Origin: Eubacterium sp.
GTDB taxonomy: Bacteria; Bacillota; Clostridia; Oscillospirales; Acutalibacteraceae
DNA: 57,837 nucleotides
Direction: 5' to 3'
Assembly: GCA_022511205.1 (NCBI GenBank)
Contig: JAFLRY010000007.1
Span: forward strand, 1-57,837
Below, piece after piece: positions 7,281 through 15,026 of this stretch; positions within the stretch are counted from its first letter, which is position 1; each line of letters starts with the position of its first letter. The notes beneath the pieces are model-generated. The model searched no databases, was not told where the DNA came from, and saw only the letters and a list, made by a program, of their open reading frames with translations. A program made the position numbers and the translations under genes.

Positions 7281-7691
7281 TCAGTTCAGCGTTACGATAA
7301 CCTGACCGGCTTCAACGCTGTCGCCCTTATTTACATTGATTGAAGCAACAGTACCCGCTGAAGGAGCAACGATATCGTTTTCCATTTTCATTGCCTCGAG
7401 AATGCAGAGAACGTCGCCCTCGTTAACAGAAGCGCCAACGGACGTCTTAACATCAAGAATAGTTCCGGGCATAGGTGCTTCAACCTTAACAGCACCAGCG
7501 GCAGCAGGTGCAGCGGGGGCAGCAGGCGCGGAAGCCGCGGGAGCGGCAACAGGTGCGGCAGGGGCAGCGGGAGCGGCAACAGGTGCGGCAGGGGCAGCGG
7601 GAGCTGCGACGGGAGCGGAAGCGGCAGCGCCGGTTTCCTCAACAGTTACATCATAAGGTGTTCCATTTACGGTAATAGTATATCTTTTCAT
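7281..7691 (-). CDS. Biotin carboxyl carrier protein (1.3S/BCCP)
   Basis: A 136-residue carrier. The short N-terminal domain (1-20) is followed by an Ala/Pro hinge (21-67) and a biotinyl domain (68-136). The biotinylated lysine is Lys102 in EAMKMEN, and the exposed turn MPG is present. The hinge is encoded by a perfect tandem repeat (separate entry), so its length may vary between strains. The gene sits between the 12S-like and 5S-like subunits, the arrangement expected for a multi-subunit transcarboxylase or decarboxylase. The start is ATG 7691 behind AGGAGGATAACGATT. Confidence 0.95.
   Translation of the reverse strand: MKRYTITVNGTPYDVTVEETGAAASAPVAAPAAPAAPVAAPAAPAAPVAAPAASAPAAPAAPAAAGAVKVEAPMPGTILDVKTSVGASVNEGDVLCILEAMKMENDIVAPSAGTVASINVNKGDSVEAGQVIVTLN
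7541..7610 (-). repeat. 30-bp tandem repeat encoding the Ala/Pro hinge of the biotin carrier
   Basis: 7541-7570 and 7571-7600 are identical 30-bp units, followed by a diverged third start at 7601-7610. Each encodes ten hinge residues (period PVAAPAAPAA). Being in frame, gain or loss of a unit would only change the arm length of the swinging biotin domain. Confidence 0.9.
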
Positions 7692-7708
7692 AATCGTTAT
7701 CCTCCTAA

Positions 7709-9031
7709 TTATTTAACCGAGTGCTTTCTCGGAATAGTTGTTTCTCTTTTGCCGTCTAAGAAAGTGAGGGCGTTGATAAGCTTCGTTCTCGTTTCCTCGG
7801 GGGTGAATATATCGTCTATAGCGCCGCAAGCCGCCGCAGTAAACGGGGAAGCAAGGTTTTCAGCGTATTCCTTTTCAAGGGCTTCCCTGCTCTCGCCGTT
7901 GGCAAGACGATCGTTATAAAGGAACGCTACCGCAGAATCCACCTCCAGCGGAGATACAACAGCGTTGTCCCAAGCAAAGACGAGATCTGCGTTTGCGCCC
8001 TTGCCCGCAAGAGCGATGTAGGCCGCTCCGATGGCGCTTCCGGTGATAACGGAAATCTTTGGGCTTGTAGCCGTGGCGTAAGCGGAGGTCAGCTTCGTTG
8101 CCGAAACGAGCATTTGGCTCTCCTTGCCTCTTTTAAGTCCCTTGGCGTTAACAAAAGTAACGATCGGGATATTGAATGCGTCGCAAAGCTTGATGAAGGC
8201 TTCCGCTTTATAAGCGCATGAGGGGCAAACAGTGTCGCCGTCAAACGAAACGAATCCAACCGTTGAACCCTCTATGCTTCCAAACGCCGTAAAGACGTTT
8301 TGAGCATATCCTCTTTTGATAGCTATAACACTGTTATTATCAGCTATATCATAAACATAAGATTCTGCTGAAGCAAGTTTGCCGCCATTAATAACTCCAT
8401 CATAGCTGTATTCGCACGGAAACGGCATTTCAAGATTGTTGGACGGAAGCACGCAAACGAGCTCCTTGGCGGCCGCCAAAGCGCCGTCAACGTCATCGGT
8501 AAGAATATCCACCGTGCCGTCCTTGAAAGATTGCTCCGCCGTTATGTCAGCAGGAGCGGTAACGTAGAAATCAGCGTCTTTAACGGCGATAACAACGTCC
8601 GCCATATTGGCCATAAGCGCCGAGGTGCCGAGGCAAGCGCCCGCAATAACGGAGATTTGAAGAACAACGCCCGAAACTGAAGTGGACAGCTTCAAAATCT
8701 CTCCGTAAGCGTTAAGCGCCTCAAAGCCCTCTTTAAGCTTCATTCCGTTTGAATCGTAGATACCGATAACGGGGCAGCCTGTTTTTGCCGCAAGATTATA
8801 AATCTTTTTGATTTTTGCGCACTGAGCGGTGCTGATAGCGCCGCCGTCAACGGTTACGTCCTGCGAAAAAGCATAGGCGCAAATGCCGTTTACAGTGCCG
8901 TAGCCCGCAATGACCTCGATCTCGCCGTCAGCAGATTTGGCGTAAGCGTCAAGCTCGGAAAAGCTTCCGTCATCAAAAAGGGAAACAAGCCTTTTACGCG
9001 CCTCCGTATCTTTTACTGTAAGTTCACTCAC
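7709..9031 (-). CDS. Carboxyl transferase domain protein (12S/MmdA-like), divergent
   Basis: A 440-residue protein with the two-crotonase-fold plan of acyl-CoA carboxyltransferases. The N half has GYGTVNG and FSQDVTVDGG; the C half runs CDAFNIPIVTFVNAKG to KRETTIPRKH as in MmdA. It is shorter than MmdA (about 510) or 12S (about 600). Conserved loops are altered: DSNGMKL (93-99) where the family has DSGGARI, GACLGTSAL (131-139) for GPCAGGAVY, and GSAIGAAY for KAYGGAY. Substrate may therefore differ from propionyl/methylmalonyl-CoA. The start is GTG 9031 behind AAGGAGG. It is the first gene of the carboxylase operon. Confidence 0.85.
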   Translation of the reverse strand: MSELTVKDTEARKRLVSLFDDGSFSELDAYAKSADGEIEVIAGYGTVNGICAYAFSQDVTVDGGAISTAQCAKIKKIYNLAAKTGCPVIGIYDSNGMKLKEGFEALNAYGEILKLSTSVSGVVLQISVIAGACLGTSALMANMADVVIAVKDADFYVTAPADITAEQSFKDGTVDILTDDVDGALAAAKELVCVLPSNNLEMPFPCEYSYDGVINGGKLASAESYVYDIADNNSVIAIKRGYAQNVFTAFGSIEGSTVGFVSFDGDTVCPSCAYKAEAFIKLCDAFNIPIVTFVNAKGLKRGKESQMLVSATKLTSAYATATSPKISVITGSAIGAAYIALAGKGANADLVFAWDNAVVSPLEVDSAVAFLYNDRLANGESREALEKEYAENLASPFTAAACGAIDDIFTPEETRTKLINALTFLDGKRETTIPRKHSVK

Positions 9032-9058
9032 TAAATGATCCTCCTTGTATACTATAAA

Positions 9059-9070
9059 TCGAATATTCGA
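9059..9070. promoter_or_regulatory. Perfect palindrome in the carboxylase operon leader
   Basis: TCGAATATTCGA (12 bp, perfect) lies in the 5' leader just upstream of the AAGGAGG site. An imperfect inverted repeat ATTATCCA-TTG-TGGATTAT (9081-9099) overlaps the -10 and start region. Either could be a repressor operator; no dedicated regulator gene is adjacent. Confidence 0.4.
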
Positions 9071-9097
9071 AAAACTCCAAATTATCCATTGTGGATT

Positions 9098-9126
9098 ATT
9101 TTAACATCTTAATCAAGTAATTACAA
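9098..9126 (-). promoter_or_regulatory. Promoter of the carboxylase operon
   Basis: Minus strand: -35 TTGTAA (9121-9126), 17-bp spacer, -10 TAAAAT (9098-9103), about 60 nt ahead of the GTG start. Confidence 0.65.
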
Positions 9127-9146
9127 CTGTTTTTTATTGAATTATT

Positions 9147-9932
9147 CTATTTTATATATCCGTCAAATGAAACGAAATTGCTATCCGAAAAAGACAATTC
9201 ACCGTTATCATAAACCTTTACGTAATCCACTATGAAATCGGAAGGGAGTTTATTTCCCTGATCCGAAATAATTCCGTTGCCGATCCAAAAAAGTCTGCCG
9301 GGCTTCGGTGTATTACCTTTATGAATTCTACCGTTTATCTCCGTGCTTATTTCAAGCTTAACCGGAGTGTGGCTGATAAGCTTAGGATCACTGACCTCCC
9401 ATAATAGCTTGTTATCATAATAAAATCTCAATGAATCCTTTTTCCAGTCAAGAGCAAAGGTATGAAAGCCTTCATAAAGATCATCTGCAGTGTGTCTGTT
9501 CTTTTTTTGACTGTGATAGCTGTTCCAATGCAGAGCGTTCTGAATCCTATAGGGAATTGCGTTTTCAAAAATGTCTATCTCGCAACCGACGTCGGCATTT
9601 TTGCCCTTCAATGAATCTGGCATCAGCCAAAAGGCAGGCCATTCCCCTTTCGTATTCTGAAGCTTACAACGAATTTCATAATAGCCGTAGGTGGCGCGAA
9701 GATTTTTCCAGATCAAACAACCTGTATGATATCCCCTTTGATCGCCGCCGTTTACATATTCGGTTCTGATAACGAGCTTTTCGTTCTCAATGATAACTTG
9801 TCCCGGCGACCAATAGCCGCCTCGTCTCGGGCAATCGGGTATCAACCAGAAATCGGTATCAAGGGGCTTGGTGAAATCCTCGCTCCATACAAGCTTATAA
9901 TTATCGGGAAGCTTAAACTTTTCTTGCTCCAT
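9147..9932 (-). CDS. Glycoside hydrolase family 16 (beta-glucanase-like)
   Basis: A 261-residue beta-jelly-roll enzyme. The GH16 active-site strand is EIDIFE, with Glu118 (nucleophile), Asp120 and Glu123 (acid/base). Trp and aromatic residues typical of the cleft surround it (YWSPG, GEWPAFWLMPD, FHTFALDW). Family members cut beta-1,3/1,4-glucans, laminarin, agar or carrageenan. There is no signal peptide, so it is probably cytoplasmic and may act on imported oligosaccharides. ATG 9932 follows GAGAAGGAATAACAT and lies 3 bp after the rluB stop, so it is the last gene of a long operon. Its presence behind a pseudouridine synthase looks like chance operon growth rather than shared function. Confidence 0.88.
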   Translation of the reverse strand: MEQEKFKLPDNYKLVWSEDFTKPLDTDFWLIPDCPRRGGYWSPGQVIIENEKLVIRTEYVNGGDQRGYHTGCLIWKNLRATYGYYEIRCKLQNTKGEWPAFWLMPDSLKGKNADVGCEIDIFENAIPYRIQNALHWNSYHSQKKNRHTADDLYEGFHTFALDWKKDSLRFYYDNKLLWEVSDPKLISHTPVKLEISTEINGRIHKGNTPKPGRLFWIGNGIISDQGNKLPSDFIVDYVKVYDNGELSFSDSNFVSFDGYIK

Positions 9933-9935
9933 ATG

Positions 9936-10697
9936 TTATTCCTTCTCAATCTTTTCTGCTTTCTCCGCAGAGCGAAGCAGTTTTTTAACCTCGTTTTCAT
10001 TGAGCTCGCGCCATTTACCTTGCGGCAGCATTCCCAACTTCAATGAACCCATAGAAGTTCTTTTCAGCCTTGCCACCTCAAGCCCTACAGCGTCACACAT
10101 CTTGCGTATCTGGCGGTTTCTGCCCTCGTGAAGCACGAATTCAAGCACCACTCTTCCCTGCTCCTGTGAAATAATCGTAACGTCACAGGGGGCAGTCATT
10201 CTGCCGTCTATCTCAATACCGTTTCTGAGATCATAAAGCATTTCATCAGAAACAGCCGGACGAACGGTAACTCGATAGGTCTTAGCAAAATTATGCTTAG
10301 GGTGGGTCATTGCGTTGGCAAGCGCGCCGTCATTCGTGAGAAGCAGTAAGCCCTCGGAATCACGATCAAGTCTTCCGACCGGATAGATTCTTTCATCAAC
10401 GTCCTTAACCAGCTCCATAACGGTTTTTCTGCCCCTGTCGTCAGACACGGTGGTAACGTAACCGCGGGGCTTATGGAGCATAATATAGCGCATTTGTGTG
10501 GCCTTATTTATCCGTTTTCCGCGAACTGTTACGATATCCTTTTTAACGTTTACCTTATCTCCGATCTGTGCGATATGTCCGTTAATCTTGACCTTGCCGG
10601 AATCGATGATCTCCTCACATTTTCTGCGGGAAGCGATACCGCAATCCGCCATAAATTTTTGAAGCCTTACTTCATTCCTGTTTGCCATAGTATTCAA
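9936..10697 (-). CDS. rluB: 23S rRNA pseudouridine synthase, RsuA/RluB family
   Basis: A 253-residue enzyme that isomerises uridine in rRNA. An S4 RNA-binding domain (about 10-60, starting RLQKFMADCGIASRRKCEE) is followed by the synthase domain. The signature GRLDRDSEGLLLLTNDG is complete, with catalytic Asp111. The start is TTG 10697: GGAGGAAA lies 6-7 nt upstream, while ATG 10688 is too far from that site. The start overlaps the end of the carboxypeptidase gene by 26 bp, indicating translational coupling. RsuA-family paralogs differ in target base, so RluB (23S U2605) is the best but not the only choice. Confidence 0.93.
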   Translation of the reverse strand: MNTMANRNEVRLQKFMADCGIASRRKCEEIIDSGKVKINGHIAQIGDKVNVKKDIVTVRGKRINKATQMRYIMLHKPRGYVTTVSDDRGRKTVMELVKDVDERIYPVGRLDRDSEGLLLLTNDGALANAMTHPKHNFAKTYRVTVRPAVSDEMLYDLRNGIEIDGRMTAPCDVTIISQEQGRVVLEFVLHEGRNRQIRKMCDAVGLEVARLKRTSMGSLKLGMLPQGKWRELNENEVKKLLRSAEKAEKIEKE

Positions 10698-11724
10698 TGC
10701 TTTCCTCCGCCTTGATGGGCACGGAGTTCATTTCCTTTTCTTTATATTTTATAACTGCTTTCCCGATTTCATCGCCCTTATTCACAGGCGCGTAGACAAA
10801 CGGGAAATAATAGTATTCAACCGTAACGTATTGCGGGTTAATTACCGTGATTTCAGCAAAATAAGAAGCCGAAACCGTGTTTTTCATTCCGCCCACAACG
10901 TCAATATTCACAGTATTCGTGAATTCTTTCTTCTGATATTTCTTTTCGCAGGAGGAATAAAGCGTTTTATGATCGTTCCAATCATCGGGCGCCCCGAGCG
11001 TTACGCAGATCATCGTTCCGCAATCCTTTTCTACTGCCGAAACGAGACACCTGCCCGCCTTATCTGTATAGCCCGTTTTAACGCCTACGCAACCCTCAAG
11101 CTGATAAAGGAGCTTATTGTGATTATATAATGTAAGCTTACTGTCATTTATAGTAATTTCCAGCCTCTGCTCTTTGCATATATTTGCGAAAACATCGTTT
11201 TTAAGCGCCGCCGCCGTTAAAACAGCCATATCGTAAGCGCAGGAGTGGTGATCACCCTCGTCAAGCCCTGAAGGGGTAACGAAAATTGTATCCTGCATAC
11301 CAAGCTGGCGCGCGCGTTCATTCATCATCGCCGCGAAGCCCTCAATACTGCCACCGAGATAAATGGCAACGGAATTCGCCGCGTCATTACCCGATGCAAG
11401 AAGCATTCCCACTATAAGATCATAAAGGGAAATCCTATCTCCCGCTCTGAGACCGACCACAGTTCCGATGGTGTTCACCATTTCATTTGTAATGGTAACG
11501 ATACTGTCGAGCCCGCCGCTTTCACATGCTATAAGCGCGGACATGATTTTCGTGGTGGACGCCATACTTCTGATGCTGTGTATGTTTTTTTCATAAAGTA
11601 TCTCGCCGGATTCAGCATCAATAACGATTGCCGCCGCGGCGCTGATATTATCCGCGCGGGCAATAATACCGCTATTTATCAAGAGAACAAAAACGAAAAG
11701 AACGGAAACTGCTTTTTTTAACAA
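10672..11724 (-). CDS. D-alanyl-D-alanine carboxypeptidase (PBP5/DacF family)
   Basis: A 350-residue exported serine peptidase that trims the terminal D-Ala of peptidoglycan stem peptides. A signal peptide (LLKKAVSVLFVFVLLINSG) leads to the SxxK motif (STTK, Ser56-Lys59), then SGN, then KTG (GVKTGYTD). The C-terminal PBP5 beta domain follows, but no strong amphipathic anchor is evident. I prefer the TTG at 11724: AGGTGATC, an 8-nt match to the 16S 3' end, sits at correct spacing. GTG 11733 would have no ribosome site. The ribosome site itself lies in one arm of a 13-bp inverted repeat. In sporulating Firmicutes DacF-like genes act in mother-cell or forespore wall, which fits the preceding YtfJ gene. 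Confidence 0.92.
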   Translation of the reverse strand: MLKKAVSVLFVFVLLINSGIIARADNISAAAAIVIDAESGEILYEKNIHSIRSMASTTKIMSALIACESGGLDSIVTITNEMVNTIGTVVGLRAGDRISLYDLIVGMLLASGNDAANSVAIYLGGSIEGFAAMMNERARQLGMQDTIFVTPSGLDEGDHHSCAYDMAVLTAAALKNDVFANICKEQRLEITINDSKLTLYNHNKLLYQLEGCVGVKTGYTDKAGRCLVSAVEKDCGTMICVTLGAPDDWNDHKTLYSSCEKKYQKKEFTNTVNIDVVGGMKNTVSASYFAEITVINPQYVTVEYYYFPFVYAPVNKGDEIGKAVIKYKEKEMNSVPIKAEESIEYYGKQE

Positions 11725-11804
11725 AATGATCACCTGCTTATATAAAGCGTATGCGGCACGCTCAGGCGCACCAACGCCAATTAAAATATATGCAGGTGAT
11801 CATT
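11725..11804 (-). promoter_or_regulatory. Inverted repeat that would sequester the carboxypeptidase ribosome site
   Basis: AATGATCACCTGC (11725-11737) and GCAGGTGATCATT (11792-11804) are a perfect 13-bp inverted repeat with 54 nt between. In the minus-strand mRNA the distal arm AATGATCACCTGC pairs with the arm containing AGGTGATC, the ribosome site of the D,D-carboxypeptidase gene. The loop contains two further small stems (GGCG/CGCC and GCGT/ACGC) and AT-rich flanks that can extend the main stem. No T-run follows, so it is not a terminator. Confidence 0.6.
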
Positions 11805-11819
11805 ACTTTAATAATTCAA

Positions 11820-12221
11820 TTATTCAGCGGCAGGCTCTTCTGCGCTTTCGCTCTCGCCCTCTTTAGCTTTAACAAGCTTAGAGATCTGATCGATAAGCTC
11901 GGGGATCATGGAAATCGCACGGTCAGCAGATGAGGTATAGTTATCTATCTGCATAAGTCTAACCTTTTCGTGCTGGATAACGATGAACGCAACTGGAGTG
12001 ATGGAGATACCGCCTCCGCCGCCTCCGCCAAAGAGCTCAGCGCCCTGCTTTGAGGGAAGATCAGTTCCGCCGCTGGTGAAGCCGTAAGTAACCTTTGATA
12101 CGGGGATAAGAGTCGTGTCTCCCGTAACCATCGGCTCGCCGATAATGGTGGAAACATCTACCATTTCACGCATTTTTTCAAGGGTGTTTTCCATTATTTT
12201 GTTTACCGGTGTTTCTTTCAT
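11820..12221 (-). CDS. ytfJ: GerW/YtfJ family spore protein
   Basis: A 133-residue protein of the GerW (YtfJ) family. It starts with NKIMENTLEKMREMVDVSTIIGEP, continues with ISVSKV-like strands, has a glycine run FGGGGGGG (about 65-72), and ends in an acidic tail. In Bacillus subtilis YtfJ is made in the developing spore and needed for germination through some receptors. ATG 12221 follows AAGGAGATATTTAAG. It lies 22 bp behind the DUF2953 gene, the same neighbour (YtfI) as in Bacillus, which supports the call. It is soluble, with no signal peptide. Confidence 0.9.
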   Translation of the reverse strand: MKETPVNKIMENTLEKMREMVDVSTIIGEPMVTGDTTLIPVSKVTYGFTSGGTDLPSKQGAELFGGGGGGGISITPVAFIVIQHEKVRLMQIDNYTSSADRAISMIPELIDQISKLVKAKEGESESAEEPAAE

Positions 12222-12243
12222 CTTAAATATCTCCTTTTAAAGC

Positions 12244-12969
12244 TTATTTGCTGTTTTTATTGTTTTGAATCATATTTATCAAAAAGGTTTTCACTGCGGA
12301 AAAGCCGATTCTAAGAAGCAGTCTCAAACTTATGGAGCCGATAAGCTGAAGCTCATATTCACTGCGCGGAGCAATGAAATCAGCGAAAAACACCTCATCG
12401 TATTCATCGACTTTCATGCCGTTTAAGATCAATCCCTTAACAGGATAATAATAACTGCAAATCTGACCGTATTTTTCCGCAATATCGGCCGCGTCTCCGC
12501 CGCCTATAATCATTTTAACATATAATGAATAAATATGGAAGCCCCTAAATAAAGTGTTTATGGCGCTGGAGGCGGATTGGAACATATTTGATATAAGGAG
12601 TAAAATGCCTACCACGCCGTCTTCATCAAACAATTTCTTTATGTAGTTCGGCTTGCTTGCCTTTTTGGGAGACTGATTCGTCTTTTGTTCAGGCTCTGCC
12701 TCAGCACTTTCCGTTGCGGGCTTCATTTCAGCATTTTTATCTTCCGCTGATTTCTTTTCCTGTTGCTTGGTTCTCGCTTCTTGCGCGGCTTTATCGGGAA
12801 AAAGTATGAAATTCAGTATACTGCTGAGCTTAATTTCCTTTTCATACCATAAAATCTTAACGGTGGTAGTCCATTTATTATCGTAAATAACGGTAAAGGT
12901 GGCTGAAACAGAAAGAATGCCTGTTATGGCAAGAAAGATAATCGCAAGCGCGATCAAGGTTGCTAACAT
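12244..12969 (-). CDS. DUF2953 (YtfI-like) membrane-anchored protein
   Basis: A 241-residue protein with one N-terminal membrane segment (2-22). A beta-rich start follows (ATFTVIYDNKWTTTVKILWY), then a Lys/Glu-rich low-complexity linker (65-105) and a C-terminal DUF2953 region containing GGGDAADIAEKYGQI and YYPVKGL. The YtfI-YtfJ pair is conserved in endospore formers, and both genes are kept side by side here. The role is unknown but presumably in spore formation or the spore membrane. The start is ATG 12969 behind AAAGGGTGATGTGA. Confidence 0.82.
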   Translation of the reverse strand: MLATLIALAIIFLAITGILSVSATFTVIYDNKWTTTVKILWYEKEIKLSSILNFILFPDKAAQEARTKQQEKKSAEDKNAEMKPATESAEAEPEQKTNQSPKKASKPNYIKKLFDEDGVVGILLLISNMFQSASSAINTLFRGFHIYSLYVKMIIGGGDAADIAEKYGQICSYYYPVKGLILNGMKVDEYDEVFFADFIAPRSEYELQLIGSISLRLLLRIGFSAVKTFLINMIQNNKNSK

Positions 12970-12988
12970 TCACATCACCCTTTCAAAA

Positions 12989-13603
12989 CTAATCTAAGCT
13001 GTCCTCTTCACCGTCGAGAATAATTGCTTCCTTTTCATTGTCAAAAAGAGAGGTTTGACCGTTATCCTTAGCAATGTTTTCCACCTCTTCAACAGAGGGA
13101 AGCTCCGGCAGATCCTCAAGACTGCTCAGCGAAAAACATCTTAAAAATCTATCTGTAGTGCCGTAAACAAGAGGTCTTCCGGGAAGATCGAGCCTGCCCT
13201 TTTCCTCAATAAGCCCCTTTTGAACGAGATTCGCTATTGACCCGGAGCAGTCAACGCCCCTTATCTGCTCTATAAAGCTTTTGGTAACGCTCTTATTATA
13301 AGCAACGATCGCCAGCACCTCAAACGCCGCTTGTGAAAGCGGAGTGTTTTTCTTTACCTCAAGAAGCGCTCGAACGTCGTCCGCATATTCCTCTCTGGTG
13401 CAAAGCTGATATTTTCCGTCTATCCGAACAAGGCAAATGCCGCTTTCCTTTTCATCGTATGTATCGGCAAGCCTGCCAAGCATTTTCGTTACACTCTCTA
13501 TATCAAGCTCCAGAAGCTCGGCAAGCTTAACAGCTTCAACCGGCTCTCCGGAAGCAAAAAGCATTGCCTCAAGCCTTGCTATAATGTTTTTATCACTGCT
13601 CAA
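12989..13603 (-). CDS. scpB: Segregation and condensation protein B
   Basis: A 204-residue winged-helix kleisin partner. With ScpA and SMC it forms the condensin that compacts and segregates the chromosome. Family motifs are LEAMLFASGEPV, TPLSQAAFEVLAIVAYNKSVT and IEQIRGVDCSG, followed by LVYGTTDRFLRCF. The acidic C-terminal tail is variable in the family. The start at 13603 overlaps the scpA stop by 11 bp, the usual coupled arrangement that keeps the two subunits in ratio. Confidence 0.96.
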   Translation of the reverse strand: MSSDKNIIARLEAMLFASGEPVEAVKLAELLELDIESVTKMLGRLADTYDEKESGICLVRIDGKYQLCTREEYADDVRALLEVKKNTPLSQAAFEVLAIVAYNKSVTKSFIEQIRGVDCSGSIANLVQKGLIEEKGRLDLPGRPLVYGTTDRFLRCFSLSSLEDLPELPSVEEVENIAKDNGQTSLFDNEKEAIILDGEEDSLD

Positions 13604-14315
13604 AATTTTCTACCTCATTAATTATCTGAACGTCCGGGTTGTTGATAGAACCCTCAATGGAAATCTTTTTCGTTTTCGCAAGCTCAAGCACCGCGAGAAA
13701 AACCGCTACTATATCGCTCTTGCTTTTCGAGCCTTCAAAAAGCGTTAGAAATTGAACTTTTTTGCCGCTCCAAAGCCTTCTCATAACCGTGTTGATCTTC
13801 GTAGCAACGTTTACGAAGGTTCTTGCCACTATCGCCTTAAAGGAATCCACGGGCGGAGGAAGCCTGCGCTGTGCCCTGCCCGCCGCGGAAATATAGGCGT
13901 TGAGAAGCTCTTCGCTTTCGTGGAAGCGTTCATAATCGTAATTCACCCAACCGGGCTGCGGCTCACGAACGTATCTGTTGAAGCCATCAGTCTGCTTGCT
14001 GAGCTTTTCAGCCATCAGCTTGCAGTCGCGGTATTCGATCAGTTCGCCTGTCAGCTCGGATTTCAGCTTTTCCGCCTCCTCGTGTTTTGGAAGAAGCGAA
14101 ACGGTTTTAATATAGATGAGCCTTGCCGCCATTTCAAGGAAATCGCCGGCGATCTCAAAATCGGCATCCTCCATTTGGCGAACATAATCAAGATACTGAT
14201 TTACAAGCTCAACGATGGGAATGTCGTTTATATTCAATTTGTGTTTGTTAATGAGGTGGAGAAGCAAGTCCATAGGACCTTCAAACACCTCAAGCTTATA
14301 ATTGATCTGTGCCAT
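13593..14315 (-). CDS. scpA: Segregation and condensation protein A
   Basis: A 240-residue kleisin subunit of the SMC-ScpAB complex. The N-terminal signature FEGPMDLLLHLINKHKLNINDIPI binds the SMC neck. LEMAARLIYIKTVSLLP follows, and the C-terminal winged helix (VAVFLAVLELAKTKKISIEG) binds the SMC head. ATG 14315 follows TTGAGGATAT. It is directly followed by scpB (overlap) and preceded by the M50 protease gene by 6 bp. Confidence 0.96.
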   Translation of the reverse strand: MAQINYKLEVFEGPMDLLLHLINKHKLNINDIPIVELVNQYLDYVRQMEDADFEIAGDFLEMAARLIYIKTVSLLPKHEEAEKLKSELTGELIEYRDCKLMAEKLSKQTDGFNRYVREPQPGWVNYDYERFHESEELLNAYISAAGRAQRRLPPPVDSFKAIVARTFVNVATKINTVMRRLWSGKKVQFLTLFEGSKSKSDIVAVFLAVLELAKTKKISIEGSINNPDVQIINEVENFEQ

Positions 14316-14321
14316 ATATCC

Positions 14322-15008
14322 TCAAGAAACAAGCGCTGTGAAAATCAAATGCGGAATAAAGGTGATCACGTCCATAACGAGATCGGAAAGAAAGGATATG
14401 GGCTTGCTGAGCAAGCCTGTGAAAAGCAAAGCCATTAATCCGATCATTATATAACGCTCATATTGCATATATTTAAAATAATATTTATTTGGAATTATCA
14501 TCGCCAAAACCTTTGAGCCGTCAAGCGGCGGGATCGGAAACAGATTGAAAACCGCCAGGCTGACGTTTATATAAGCGGCAAAGTAAAGGAAATTTTGAAC
14601 GAGGGCGATCGCCTCATTGTCAATTTTAAAGGTGAAGAATAAAAAGATATAATATACGAATGCTCCGATGATCGCCATAAGCAGATTTGAAGCAGGCCCG
14701 GCAAGAGCAGTGAGCGCCATTCCCTTTTTGGGGTTTTTAAAATTCCTCTCTCTAACAGGAACGGGCTTCGCGTAGCCGATACCAAATAAGAATATCATAA
14801 CAGTGCCTATTAAATCAAGATGGGCAAAGGGATTAAAAGTAATTCTGCCGAAATTTTTCGCAGTATTATCTCCCATTTTGCTTGCCATCCAGGCGTGAGC
14901 AGTCTCGTGAACGGGCATACAGAAAAACACTACAAAAATTCTCGATAAAACGAGAGCGAATACGTATGACGCGCTGAGTTCACTTGTAAATAATCTGAAT
15001 AGTGACAT
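14322..15008 (-). CDS. Site-2-protease-type membrane metalloprotease (M50)
   Basis: A 228-residue membrane protein with the zinc motif HETAHAW (HExxH) in the first third and the second metal site NLFPIPPLDGSKV. About five or six membrane segments are present. It belongs to the short Rip/YwhC-like site-2 protease group lacking PDZ or CBS domains. In Clostridia this gene is often just upstream of scpAB, as here. The substrate is unknown. It is not SpoIVFB by context (no spoIVFA next to it). The start codon ATG 15008 follows TGGAGTATTCTT. Confidence 0.88.
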   Translation of the reverse strand: MSLFRLFTSELSASYVFALVLSRIFVVFFCMPVHETAHAWMASKMGDNTAKNFGRITFNPFAHLDLIGTVMIFLFGIGYAKPVPVRERNFKNPKKGMALTALAGPASNLLMAIIGAFVYYIFLFFTFKIDNEAIALVQNFLYFAAYINVSLAVFNLFPIPPLDGSKVLAMIIPNKYYFKYMQYERYIMIGLMALLFTGLLSKPISFLSDLVMDVITFIPHLIFTALVS

Positions 15009-15026
15009 AAGAATACTCCAGTCAGT

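Noticed and set aside
7336-7656. Ala/Gly-rich ORF antisense to the biotin carrier gene
   Set aside because: Mirror of the low-complexity Ala/Pro linker; no ribosome site and no independent motifs.
5869-9031. Sodium-pumping oxaloacetate or methylmalonyl-CoA decarboxylase
   Set aside because: The membrane beta and gamma subunits that pump sodium are not in the operon or the window.
13752-14438. 228-codon ORF antisense to scpA and the M50 protease gene
   Set aside because: Spans two real overlapping-operon genes with intact family motifs; no signal, ribosome site or recognisable domain.
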